From assembly GCF_014861395.1 (NCBI RefSeq), contig NZ_RRYV01000013.1, forward strand, positions 1 through 41,940: a stretch of DNA of 41,940 bases, given 5' to 3'. Below, in pieces: positions 18,498 to 27,337 of the stretch. Under the pieces are notes generated by a model, which searched no databases, was not told the DNA's origin, and saw only the letters and a list, made by a program, of their open reading frames with translations. Position 1 is the first letter of the stretch. Each line of letters starts with the position of its first letter. Position numbers and translations under genes: made by a program. This stretch comes from Psychrobacter sp. FME13. Its GTDB lineage: Bacteria; Pseudomonadota; Gammaproteobacteria; Pseudomonadales; Moraxellaceae.

Positions 18498-19445
18498 ATG
18501 CCTTATTTGGCGATTTTTACGGGTAATGCCCACCCTGAATTAGCGAAAACCGTAGCCGACCATCTCCATATACCTCTTGGTAAAGCTGACATCACGCGTT
18601 TTTCTGATGGCGAAATTGCCGTGGAAATCAAAGAACACGTGCGCGGTAAAGACGTGTTTATCATGCAGCCTACTTGTGCACCGACCAATGACAATCTAAT
18701 GGAAATCATGATGATGGCTGACGCCTTGCGTCGCTCTAGTGCTGGCCGCATCACAGCTGTTATGCCTTACTTTGGTTACGCTCGTCAAGATCGTCGTCCA
18801 CGTTCAGCTCGTGTACCTATCTCTGCTAAAGTCGTCGCTGACATGCTAAATATCGTTAGTATCGATCGCGTGATGACGGTTGATTTGCACTCAGACCAGA
18901 TTCAAGGCTTCTTTGATATTCCTGTAGACAACATCTATGGCACGCCTGTACTACTAAACGACCTACAAAAGCAAGATTATGACAACATCATGGTAGTCTC
19001 ACCTGACGTTGGCGGTGTGGTTCGTGCACGTGCAATGGCTAAGCAGTTGGGTGATACCGACATGGCGATTATCGATAAGCGCCGTGCTCGTGCCAATGAG
19101 TCACAAGTCATGCATATCATCGGTGACGTTCGTGACCGTGATTGTGTGATTGTTGATGATATGGCTGATACTGCAGGAACACTATGCAAAGCTGCCGAAG
19201 CATTGAAGGCAAATGGTGCTCGTCGTGTCTTAGCATATGTCACCCACCCTGTCCTATCAGGTAATGCGCTAAAAAATATTGGCGAGTCTGCACTTGATGA
19301 GTTGGTTGTTACCGATACGATTCCATTGTCTGACGCCGCAAAAGCGTGTAGTAAGATTCGCCAAGTAAGTATCGCTCCGATGCTCGCAGAAAGCTTACGC
19401 CGTATCAATAACGAAGAATCTATTAGCGCAATGTTTGACGACTAA
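18498..19445 (+). CDS. prs: Ribose-phosphate pyrophosphokinase (PRPP synthase)
   Basis: The enzyme makes phosphoribosyl pyrophosphate from ribose-5-phosphate and ATP for nucleotide, histidine, tryptophan and NAD synthesis. The 315 residues are the normal bacterial class I length. Visible motifs are [12 protein letters not shown] near 34, [13 protein letters not shown] (about 94-106, ATP-binding flexible region), [12 protein letters not shown] (metal/ribose site) and the PRPP-binding loop [11 protein letters not shown] (about 218-228). The enzyme is a cytoplasmic hexamer. It lies about 110 bp after the second tRNA-Gln and has its own terminator downstream. Confidence 0.97.
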   Translation: MPYLAIFTGNAHPELAKTVADHLHIPLGKADITRFSDGEIAVEIKEHVRGKDVFIMQPTCAPTNDNLMEIMMMADALRRSSAGRITAVMPYFGYARQDRRPRSARVPISAKVVADMLNIVSIDRVMTVDLHSDQIQGFFDIPVDNIYGTPVLLNDLQKQDYDNIMVVSPDVGGVVRARAMAKQLGDTDMAIIDKRRARANESQVMHIIGDVRDRDCVIVDDMADTAGTLCKAAEALKANGARRVLAYVTHPVLSGNALKNIGESALDELVVTDTIPLSDAAKACSKIRQVSIAPMLAESLRRINNEESISAMFDD

Positions 19446-19509
19446 TATTTAAACCATTGGCATTGCTTATTTTTAACAGCAATGCTCGTCGTAAAATATT
19501 TAAATACTA

Positions 19510-19548
19510 AAAAACAGCGTCAAGTATCATTACTTGGCGCTGTTTTTT
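19510..19548 (+). terminator. Intrinsic terminator after prs
   Basis: The hairpin AAACAGCGTCAAGTA / TACTTGGCGCTGTTT (one G-T pair, loop TCAT) is followed by seven T. It lies about 65 bp beyond the prs stop. Confidence 0.9.
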
Positions 19549-19594
19549 TGTGCGCGCCTTTTGCGTAGGTCTTTATTATTACTACAAAATCACG

Positions 19595-19606
19595 TATAAT
19601 GCGCGC
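19595..19606 (+). promoter_or_regulatory. Probable -10 region of the rplY leader transcript
   Basis: TATAAT at 19595-19600 is followed directly by GCGCGCC, a GC-rich discriminator as in stringently controlled ribosomal promoters. The -35 is poor (TTTATT at 19572). The predicted transcript start near 19607 would give a leader of about 250 nt before rplY. Confidence 0.6.
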
Positions 19607-19661
19607 CTGTGCTAACCGTTTGATTGATTCAATCAGGTCGGCATTATTAAAAGTGCTGATC

Positions 19662-19763
19662 ATGCTTGAAAATAACGACTACCACGATGACCATCATCAT
19701 GAGAGTTTCTATTATAAGCAAATGGCTAAGCGTAAGTATCGTGAGCTTTGCTTACCATGCTAA
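19662..19763 (+). CDS. Possible 33-codon leader ORF upstream of rplY
   Basis: The ORF encodes a 33-residue peptide beginning MLENNDYHDDHHHESFYYKQ and ending ELCLPC. It contains four histidines within seven residues and many basic residues in the second half. There is no good ribosome-binding site (TAAAAGTGCTGATC precedes the ATG), so translation is unproven. It lies inside the rplY leader, and its stop is 27 bp before an intrinsic-terminator-like hairpin. That is the geometry of a leader peptide for attenuation. I do not recognise the peptide, and it could be chance. Confidence 0.35.
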   Translation: MLENNDYHDDHHHESFYYKQMAKRKYRELCLPC

Positions 19764-19790
19764 ATCACGCATAGCTATCATCACGTATTA

Positions 19791-19817
19791 GTGGATTGGT
19801 CGCAAATCCACTTTTTT
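19791..19817 (+). terminator. Terminator-like hairpin inside the rplY leader (candidate attenuator)
   Basis: GTGGATT / AATCCAC (7-bp perfect stem, 7-nt loop) is followed by six T at 19812-19817. It ends 41 bp before the rplY start, so reading through it is needed for L25 expression from the upstream promoter. Alternatively it ends a ~210-nt RNA of its own. Confidence 0.7.
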
Positions 19818-19858
19818 ATGACCAGACACTTCATCATTCTTTTTATAGGATTATATCC

Positions 19859-20539
19859 ATGAGCATTAACCATTTTGAGCTAAACGCAGTTGATCGTTCT
19901 GCTGAACAACAAGGTAAAGGTGCGAGCCGCCGCCTACGTAAGCAGAACCTAGTTCCTGCTATTATCTATGGTGGCAATGAAGAGCCAACATCAATCTCTA
20001 TCAAAATTAACGAGTTGGTAAAAGCACTTGAATTCGAAGCATTTTTCTCACACGTTTTGACCATCAATGTTGACGGCGTAGAGCATCAAGCTGTTATCAA
20101 AGACTTACAACGTCACCCTGCTAAAGGCTTCCCAATGCATGCTGATTTCCAGCGCATTGTAAAAGGTCAGAAAATCCACATGAATGTTCCTGTGCATTTC
20201 ACTGGTCGTGAAGAAGCTCCAGGTACTAAAGCTTCTGGTGTTCTATCAACACTAGTATCTGATATCGAAATCGTTTGCCTACCATCACTACTACCTGAAT
20301 ATATCACAGTAGACGTATCTGGTATGGAAATCGGTGATTTGTTACGTTTATCAGACATCAAACTTCCTGAAGGCGTTGTCATTCATGAGCTTGAGTTAGA
20401 GGACGGCCATGACCGTACTATCGTCAACATGCAGCCACCAACAGTGGAAGAAGTTGATACAGATGCTGAAGAAGTTGATGCAGCTGATGTACCTGCTAGT
20501 GCGCAAGGTGAAGCTGAAGATAACAAAGACGGCGAATAA
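19859..20539 (+). CDS. rplY: 50S ribosomal protein L25 (CTC/general stress form)
   Basis: L25 binds loop E of 5S rRNA in the large ribosomal subunit. The 226-residue product is the long CTC-type form. The N-terminal domain has GASRRLRKQNLVPAIIYGG (about 21-39) and DLQRHPAKGFPMHADFQRI, followed by a C-terminal beta domain and an acidic tail (EEVDTDAEEVDAADV). The start at 19859 has ATAGGATT upstream. A longer frame to 19796 would run through the leader hairpin and is rejected. In E. coli rplY is controlled through its leader. Here the long leader with a terminator suggests control as well, by a mechanism that cannot be read directly. Its position between prs and pth is conserved. Confidence 0.95.
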   Translation: MSINHFELNAVDRSAEQQGKGASRRLRKQNLVPAIIYGGNEEPTSISIKINELVKALEFEAFFSHVLTINVDGVEHQAVIKDLQRHPAKGFPMHADFQRIVKGQKIHMNVPVHFTGREEAPGTKASGVLSTLVSDIEIVCLPSLLPEYITVDVSGMEIGDLLRLSDIKLPEGVVIHELELEDGHDRTIVNMQPPTVEEVDTDAEEVDAADVPASAQGEAEDNKDGE

Positions 20540-20599
20540 CAACCGACTATTAGGTAGCAGTCTTGTACTTGTTACTTAATAACAGGTTGATTTAGTCAA

Positions 20600-20634
20600 A
20601 AAACAGCAGGCGATGAATATCTCCTGCTGTTTTT
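20600..20634 (+). terminator. Intrinsic terminator after rplY
   Basis: The perfect 10-bp stem AAACAGCAGG / CCTGCTGTTT (20601-20610 with 20623-20632) is followed by more T. It separates rplY from pth. Confidence 0.88.
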
Positions 20635-20730
20635 GTAAGTAAGATTTGGGCATAATATAAACCTTACATATTCAACACTTATATATTCAAAAATTACCAC
20701 TCATTTATTAAATTCAAGCAGGGTATTTTT

Positions 20731-21312
20731 ATGGCCATAAAACTTATTGTCGGTCTTGGTAATCCTGGTCAGCAGTATATGTTTACACGTCATAATGCAG
20801 GATTTTGGTTTGTCCATCATTTGGCTCAACAGTTTAATATCACCCTCTCTCCTGATAAGAAATTCCATGGCGTAACAGGACGCGGACAAATCCACGGGCA
20901 TGATGTTCGTCTATTGATGCCGCTCACGTTCATGAATAAGTCTGGCGAATCAGTGGTACCAATGGTAAATTTCTATGGTATCCAAAATGATGAATTGCTT
21001 ATCGCCCATGATGAGCTAGATATTCCAGCTGGTAGTATTAAACTTAAAACCAATGGCGGACATGGTGGTCACAATGGCTTACGTGATATCACGCCGCATA
21101 TCGGTAATGACTTTCATCGCCTGCGCGTAGGAATTGGTCACCCTGGACACAAATCTAAAGTGAGCGGCCATGTCCTGTCCAAAGCCGCTCCAGATGAGCA
21201 AATTGCCATTGATAGCGCTTTGACAGCTGCTTTTGAAGCGCTACCATTATTGTTAGACGGTGACATCGAAAAGGCCCGCTCGCAAATAAATGGCTTTAAA
21301 CTGCCTGAATAA
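20731..21312 (+). CDS. pth: Peptidyl-tRNA hydrolase
   Basis: Pth releases peptides from tRNAs that drop off the ribosome, recycling tRNA; it is essential in most bacteria. The 193 residues are the usual length. The motif LIVGLGNPGQQYMFTRHNAG holds the substrate Asn and the catalytic His (His24 here). LTFMNKSGESV, then AHDELDIPAGSIKLK with the catalytic Asp, and the tRNA-binding GGHGGHNGLRDI (about 110-121) are all present. The ATG at 20731 has CAGGGT upstream. It follows rplY in the conserved prs-rplY-pth order but has its own spacer with a terminator between. Confidence 0.96.
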   Translation: MAIKLIVGLGNPGQQYMFTRHNAGFWFVHHLAQQFNITLSPDKKFHGVTGRGQIHGHDVRLLMPLTFMNKSGESVVPMVNFYGIQNDELLIAHDELDIPAGSIKLKTNGGHGGHNGLRDITPHIGNDFHRLRVGIGHPGHKSKVSGHVLSKAAPDEQIAIDSALTAAFEALPLLLDGDIEKARSQINGFKLPE

Positions 21313-21408
21313 TAGGATAGCTCAAAGATAAGTGCCTTTTATTTTAGCCAGTTAATCCCCATTAACTCTTTGATTTAGTTAATATCAGTTACGCTGAGGA
21401 AGCAACCT

Positions 21409-21789
21409 ATGCAACTTACTATGCTTAAATGCAAATTACACCGTGCTCGTGTTACCCATGCTGAACTACACTATGAGGGCTCATGCGGTATCGATGGTGA
21501 TTTATTAGATCTTGCTGGGCTACGCGAAAATGAGTCTATCGACATCTACAACGTAACCAATGGCAAACGCTTTCGTACCTATGCTATCCGTGCAGAAGCT
21601 GGCTCTGGTATTATCTCGTTAAATGGCGCTGCAGCCCATATGGCAGATTTGGGCGATATCGTTATCATCTGTGCATATGCTCAGTTTGAAGAAGCAGAAG
21701 CCGAAACTTATAAGCCAAAACTGGTTTATTGTAACGAAGACAATACGGTTAAAGACACTGCAAATATTATCCCAGTACAAGTAGCTTAA
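21409..21789 (+). CDS. panD: Aspartate 1-decarboxylase proenzyme
   Basis: PanD makes beta-alanine from L-aspartate for pantothenate and coenzyme A synthesis. It is a pyruvoyl enzyme: the 126-residue proenzyme cleaves itself between Gly and Ser in the visible motif [10 protein letters not shown] (about 23-32). The start [16 protein letters not shown] and the [20 protein letters not shown] region (about 65-84) are typical. The ATG at 21409 is preceded by GAGGAAG. An inner ATG (21421) gives the more usual start MLKCKLHRA, but the ribosome-binding site favours the first. No other pan gene is in the window. Confidence 0.95.
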   Translation: MQLTMLKCKLHRARVTHAELHYEGSCGIDGDLLDLAGLRENESIDIYNVTNGKRFRTYAIRAEAGSGIISLNGAAAHMADLGDIVIICAYAQFEEAEAETYKPKLVYCNEDNTVKDTANIIPVQVA

Positions 21790-21868
21790 TCATCATTTGC
21801 GGTGCGATTACGCTTGATTATGAGCTTTCTTGTATCACTAGCAGTCAGTGATCGGCATTAAAGTATTC

Positions 21869-21903
21869 AAAAGCTGAATCTACATTGGGTTCGGCTTTTT
21901 TTA
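21869..21903 (+). terminator. Intrinsic terminator after panD
   Basis: AAAGCTGAATC pairs with GGTTCGGCTTT (two G-T pairs) and is followed by a run of T from 21896. It lies about 80 bp beyond the panD stop. Confidence 0.7.
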
Positions 21904-21995
21904 CATTTATCCATCTAGGGCGAGCTAAACAAAGTTGACAGCACGAATCATCGCTTTATCTTGGATAACAAGATAATAAAAAAGGAAAATTACTA

Positions 21996-22976
21996 ATGTG
22001 GTTGGCAGTCATTGCAGTACTGGTCGGTTTAGGGATTTTGGTTTGGAGCGCTGATGTATTTATTGATGGTGCAACAGCACTAGCAAAAAAATTCAATGCA
22101 CCAAGTTTTTTGATTGGTGTGATCATTTTAGGCTTAGGCACGTCTGCGCCTGAAATGGTCGTGTCCGTATTAGCAGCATTAAACGGTAATCCTGAGCTAG
22201 CATTGGGGAACGCCTACGGCTCTAATATCATCAATATTGCTTTAGTGTTGGGTGCAACCGTACTCATCAGCCCTATTATCATCCATAAGGGCATTATAAA
22301 GCGAGATCTACCGATACTGCTATTGATTACCGCTTTGGCTGCTTGGCAGCTGCGTGATGGTCGATTAGACCTAACCGATGGGCTAATGTTGTTGGCAATG
22401 TTGGTTGTTGTTTTGGGTATTCAAATTGTGCTCAGTTTGCGCGAAGGTAACTCAGAAAATAAAGAGGATAGCGTAGAAAGCGCAAGTAATGCAGAGCTCA
22501 TGCACACCAGCTTAATACGTGGTTTGGGCAGTTTGTTTGTTGGCTTATCAATGTTAGTAGCAAGCTCACAAGCCATCGTCTGGGGTGCCGTTGAGCTTGC
22601 AACGCTTTGGGGGTTGAGCGAGCTAGTGATTGGGTTAACCATTGTCGCAGTTGGCACATCGCTACCGGAGTTAGTCGCGAGCTTGTCAGCAGCACGTAAA
22701 GGTGAGCATGATATGGCCTTGGGCAATATCATTGGCTCTAATATATTCAACACATTGGGCGTTGTCGGTCTTGCAGCAATTATCGCTCCTATCACTGCCA
22801 ATCCCATTATATTGTCTCGTGATATATTAACAATGGGAATAATCACCCTACTACTCGCCGTACTGTGCGTTTTTGCCTTTATCACCAAACGTCCATTCGG
22901 TCGAGCTTCTGGCATAATACTGATTATATTCTTTATCGGTTATACGCTATGGCTTATGCAAACCGTTAATATGTAA
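21996..22976 (+). CDS. Calcium/sodium antiporter (CaCA family, YrbG-like)
   Basis: The inner-membrane cation exchanger has 326 residues and about ten hydrophobic segments. It has the inverted duplicate of the CaCA alpha repeats. The first is LGLGTSAPEMVVSVLAA with GNAYGSNIINIALVLG (about 46-87); the second is VAVGTSLPELVASLSAA with GNIIGSNIFNTLGVVG. The acidic residues in GTSAPE/GTSLPE and the GSN motifs bind the ions. A hydrophilic loop (about 148-166) separates the halves. The E. coli homologue YrbG has an unproven physiological role, so Ca2+ export driven by Na+ or H+ is a family inference. It is convergent with the RDD gene, with 39 bp between stops. Confidence 0.92.
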   Translation: MWLAVIAVLVGLGILVWSADVFIDGATALAKKFNAPSFLIGVIILGLGTSAPEMVVSVLAALNGNPELALGNAYGSNIINIALVLGATVLISPIIIHKGIIKRDLPILLLITALAAWQLRDGRLDLTDGLMLLAMLVVVLGIQIVLSLREGNSENKEDSVESASNAELMHTSLIRGLGSLFVGLSMLVASSQAIVWGAVELATLWGLSELVIGLTIVAVGTSLPELVASLSAARKGEHDMALGNIIGSNIFNTLGVVGLAAIIAPITANPIILSRDILTMGIITLLLAVLCVFAFITKRPFGRASGIILIIFFIGYTLWLMQTVNM

Positions 22977-23015
22977 CATTGACTGTTCACGCTGCTACAA
23001 CAATGAAAAGAGATG

Positions 23016-23678
23016 CTAATTATTTTTCTTACGATTTTTAAAGCCCTTCCATAGCCCTTCATGTGCCACTTTTGGCATTTTTAGGGTAATGGTGTTGGAT
23101 AGCATGTCCTGCACTGCTAAGCCGCGACGATTGAAAAAGCAAAATGCATAATTAAAAATAAAACCTAATAAAGCGCTGGTTAACAATATCTGACGTGAGC
23201 CACCAATCAAGCTACCAATAATGCCAAAAAGCAATGGCATTAAGCACGCGGCCAAAATACGTTTAAATGACTGTCCCCATGTTAATAAATAACCTGCGTT
23301 ATTGACCGTTTTTAGACGCCAAGTTTGCATACCCAATGTCTGCCCACCACGACGCCAAAATATTCCATAAAATCCTACTAACGTCAGTACAAAAGACGGT
23401 GTCATAATAAGGTTTTGATACCATGTTGGTAACGATTCGGCTTGCGATGAGTCTACACCCGAATTCATCGTCATTAAGGTGCCAAGCACTACCAGTATAG
23501 TGCCTACCAAAAATAACAATGCCAAAATCAGCATGCCATCATAGAGGATAGCCACTACACGAGTCATTGGCTTAGCAATCGTAGGCTCTTCGTCAGACGT
23601 TTGCTGCGTAGAAGAATTACGTTGAGACTTTGATTTCGTGGTAGCTTTGGAGGTTCGTTTAGATAAACTTTTTGACAT
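23016..23678 (-). CDS. RDD-family membrane protein
   Basis: The 220-residue inner-membrane protein has an N-terminal charged, Ser/Thr/Lys-rich tail (about 1-38). The RDD domain follows: PMTRVVAILYDGMLILALLF (about 38-57; Arg-Ala-Asp signature), two further membrane segments, and the typical GQTLGMQTWRLKTVNNAG (about 130-147) before GQSFKRILAACLMP. Proteins of this family have no firmly assigned function; some have been linked to ion or osmotic stress. No operon partner is evident, and the tRNA-Arg/Ser genes lie upstream on the same strand. Confidence 0.88.
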   Translation of the reverse strand: MSKSLSKRTSKATTKSKSQRNSSTQQTSDEEPTIAKPMTRVVAILYDGMLILALLFLVGTILVVLGTLMTMNSGVDSSQAESLPTWYQNLIMTPSFVLTLVGFYGIFWRRGGQTLGMQTWRLKTVNNAGYLLTWGQSFKRILAACLMPLLFGIIGSLIGGSRQILLTSALLGFIFNYAFCFFNRRGLAVQDMLSNTITLKMPKVAHEGLWKGFKNRKKNN

Positions 23679-23814
23679 GGTACAAGCTCATAGCAAGCAA
23701 TGAATAATAGCTCTATTGTACCGTAATTTACGACCGTATCGTATATTATCCTAGGGTGCTATCTCGCCAAAGGTAAAGTCATATGAGAGAGTCATCAAAC
23801 ATAAAATTCAGACA

Positions 23815-23850
23815 TAAAAAAATCGCCAAATTGTCATAAGACAGGCGATT
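23815..23850 (-). terminator. Intrinsic terminator for the tRNA-Ser/tRNA-Arg transcript
   Basis: On the minus strand AATCGCC / GGCGATT forms a 7-bp stem with a further TGTC/GACA pairing inside, ending in seven T. It sits about 40 bp after the tRNA-Arg 3' end. Confidence 0.75.
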
Positions 23851-23890
23851 GATTTAATATTTTTTAGCTTAATAAAAGCTAGTATGCAAA

Positions 23891-23967
23891 TGGTGCGCCT
23901 GGAGAGATTCGAACTCCCGACCCCTTAGTTCGTAGCCAAGTGCTCTATCCAACTGAGCTACAGGCGC
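23891..23967 (-). tRNA. tRNA-Arg (anticodon ACG)
   Basis: The 77-nt cloverleaf on the minus strand has acceptor GCGCCTG/CAGGCGC, D loop AGTTGGATAGAG, anticodon ACG (complement of 23931-23933), T loop TTCGAAT and an encoded CCA. Confidence 0.97.
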
Positions 23968-24151
23968 GTATTTTGCACATCATTTACTGAATTATTAATA
24001 ACAATTACAGCAAATTAGGTTGGTCATTATATAGATAATATCGCTTGTGTCAACATTTTTATGAATTAAATTCAAATTATTTTTGAACGAAATACTAAAA
24101 ATATAATTAACGCTTATTTTTGCAATACTACTCTAACAACAACTGAATAAA

Positions 24152-24241
24152 TGGCGGTGAAGGAGGGATTCGAACCCTCGATACGCTTACACGTATGGTT
24201 CCTTAGCAGGGAACTGGTTTCAGCCACTCACCCACTTCACC
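24152..24241 (-). tRNA. tRNA-Ser (anticodon GCT)
   Basis: The 90-nt tRNA with a long variable arm has acceptor GGTGAAG/CTTCACC, anticodon stem GTTCC/GGAAC with loop CTGCTAA (anticodon complement of 24205-24207), variable arm ATACG...CGTAT and an encoded CCA. It lies about 180 bp upstream of tRNA-Arg on the same strand, and both may share a transcript. Confidence 0.96.
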
Positions 24242-25502
<1,261 letters not shown>

Positions 25503-25536
25503 TTTGCTCTGTGCTTATTAAACAATAAGTAGATAT

Positions 25537-25573
25537 AAAAAAGGCGCTCTATCTATATAGAGCGCCTTTTTTT
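25537..25573. terminator. Bidirectional terminator between thiD and yggT
   Basis: A near-perfect 15-bp stem (AAAAGGCGCTCTAT / ATAGAGCGCCTTTT, loop CTAT) has an A run on one side and a T run on the other, so it can stop transcripts from both genes. Confidence 0.93.
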
Positions 25574-25611
25574 GGGCTACCAATCATTCTTAGAGAGTGT
25601 TAGGTCTTGAT

Positions 25612-26181
25612 TTAACCTAACATGGGCACAAAGCTCGCTGCCAAACCACCTATAAATATCTCAAGTAAATAGAACGCCAAGAAAGCTACCATCGGTGATA
25701 AATCAAGCATGCCTAAGTTTGGTGTAATACGACGAAACGGTGCCAAGATTGGCTCTGCAAGATTAATAATAATACCAATAATCGGATGCTGAGATTGCGT
25801 AAATACGACAATCCAACTAACGATAATAGACCCGATCACCAAGTAGCGACACATACGCAAAAAGTCTAGAACCAAGCTAGTAGTACCAGTAAAAAATAAC
25901 GGTACAGGAGCAATACCATGGTGCGTCAATGCTGCTTTACCAGAGATGTCAATCAAACGGATCAAAAACATCAGTACAATCGCCGCAATACTGATACGAC
26001 CTTGACCAACGGTTGGAAAAATACGCCCAAAGACATCGACGATATGAGTCGCTTTATAAGCAGGTGCAATCATAGGATTACTGGCATCCATACCCGCAAA
26101 CTGCAGCATAAAACGAATAAATACCAACATCATGGCGAAGGTGGTGACCAAATCAAAGATTTGAAATAACATATTGTTCAT
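25612..26181 (-). CDS. YggT-family membrane protein
   Basis: The 189-residue inner-membrane protein contains two YggT-type halves. The first begins LVTTFAMMLVFIRFMLQFAG; the second is around residues 105-175, with RYLVIGSIIVSWIVVF and AEPILAPFRRITPNLGMLDL, the family's typical Pro-Arg-rich signature. The function is unclear; in other bacteria it has been linked to osmotic shock tolerance. It follows proC by 126 bp on the same strand, a widespread pairing (yggS-proC-yggT), although yggS is absent here. Confidence 0.9.
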   Translation of the reverse strand: MNNMLFQIFDLVTTFAMMLVFIRFMLQFAGMDASNPMIAPAYKATHIVDVFGRIFPTVGQGRISIAAIVLMFLIRLIDISGKAALTHHGIAPVPLFFTGTTSLVLDFLRMCRYLVIGSIIVSWIVVFTQSQHPIIGIIINLAEPILAPFRRITPNLGMLDLSPMVAFLAFYLLEIFIGGLAASFVPMLG

Positions 26182-26307
26182 GAAGTGCTACTCTATGTGA
26201 CATTATTAACAGGTCTTAAGATGACAAACGTCATGGTCAGATACTTGGTATTACTGCTTAGGCGTATCATTGCAAAATAGACAATGACACACCTCAGGTA
26301 TGCAGAA

Positions 26308-27141
26308 CTATTTGCTCATCTCTTCACTAAGCGCTTGGCTACGGTCAGAGCAAGCTTTCATAGCCTCACCAATTTGGCGGCCGATCTCATTGGCTTGCAT
26401 CGATTCAACTGCGGCTTGAGTCGTACCTTTAGGCGAGGTAACCTGACGGCGTAATTCAGCAGGTGCGTCGTCACTATTCATTGCCATTTTTGCAGCGCCT
26501 AGCATGGTTTGCATCGCCAATGCTGACGCTTGTTCTTTGTCTAGACCTAACGCAACTGCGCCATCGATCATGGACTCAAGAAAGTAGAACATATAAGCTG
26601 GCGCTGACCCCGATACGGCAGTTACTGCATGCATCTGCTCTTCGTCATTGACCCAAATAACCAACCCAGAAGCCTCTAACACTGCGGTTGCTAGCTGCTT
26701 TTGTTCCGCAGAAATATCGCCAGTACCATACAGCCCTGTCGCACCCATTTGAATCATAGAAGGCGTGTTTGGCATCGCACGCACAATATTATCGTAACCA
26801 CCTAACATGTCAGATAAAAGTGCGGTCGACAATCCTGCTGCTACCGAAATCACCAGCTGATTGTCTAAAGCATCTGCAAACTCACCAACGACCTGTCTCA
26901 TGACTTGTGGCTTGACCGCCAGTATGACGACGTCTGCGCCAGTTACAGCAGCTTTGGGGTTTTTGCTGGCATCAACCGTATTCATTTGCTGCTTATCATA
27001 CTGCGCACGTGTCTCTTCGCTAGGCGCTGATACCGTAATAAGCTCAGGCTTGACACCGCAGCCAATCAGACCGCTAATAAGCGCTCTTGCCATGTTGCCG
27101 CCACCGATAAAACTTATTTTTTTATTGTCTAATACTGACAT
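26308..27141 (-). CDS. proC: Pyrroline-5-carboxylate reductase
   Basis: ProC performs the last step of proline synthesis, reducing pyrroline-5-carboxylate with NAD(P)H. The 277 residues start at the ATG at 27141 (GGGAG ribosome-binding site); a start 12 codons upstream is less likely. ISFIGGGNMARALISGLI (about 8-25) is the Rossmann dinucleotide site, ADVVILAVKPQ lies near 70, and the C-terminal ProC signature is AVSGSAPAYMFYFLESM followed by TSPKGTTQAAV. These form the substrate-binding dimer domain. It is co-directional with yggT downstream. Confidence 0.96.
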   Translation of the reverse strand: MSVLDNKKISFIGGGNMARALISGLIGCGVKPELITVSAPSEETRAQYDKQQMNTVDASKNPKAAVTGADVVILAVKPQVMRQVVGEFADALDNQLVISVAAGLSTALLSDMLGGYDNIVRAMPNTPSMIQMGATGLYGTGDISAEQKQLATAVLEASGLVIWVNDEEQMHAVTAVSGSAPAYMFYFLESMIDGAVALGLDKEQASALAMQTMLGAAKMAMNSDDAPAELRRQVTSPKGTTQAAVESMQANEIGRQIGEAMKACSDRSQALSEEMSK

Positions 27142-27337
27142 TGCTACTCCCTTTTGCCAAAACTTAAAAATACTCAAACTAACATAAGCTTATGTAAAAT
27201 GACGTCCAGTTTATCATACTGCTACTGGAGCCGTTTGATAAATTCAATAAGCCATCACTGTCAATATATTATAAAAAACTCAATAAACTAAAAGACTTTA
27301 ATGCCACTATCAAACGACTCCTGAAGCCTCATTAGGC

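Noticed and set aside
18281..18499. 72-codon minus-strand ORF crossing the second tRNA-Gln
   Set aside because: It is the antisense of a tRNA gene and its spacer; not credible as protein.
19796..19858. Upstream extension of rplY
   Set aside because: It runs through the terminator-like hairpin and lacks family residues; the ATG at 19859 has a ribosome-binding site.
21915..21960. Possible third copy of the ~100-bp repeat (CTAAACAAAGTTGACA)
   Set aside because: Similarity is short and gapped, and the conserved blocks and ends are missing.
22421..22915. Long antisense ORF (164 codons) within the antiporter gene
   Set aside because: Shadow frame of a well-supported membrane protein gene.
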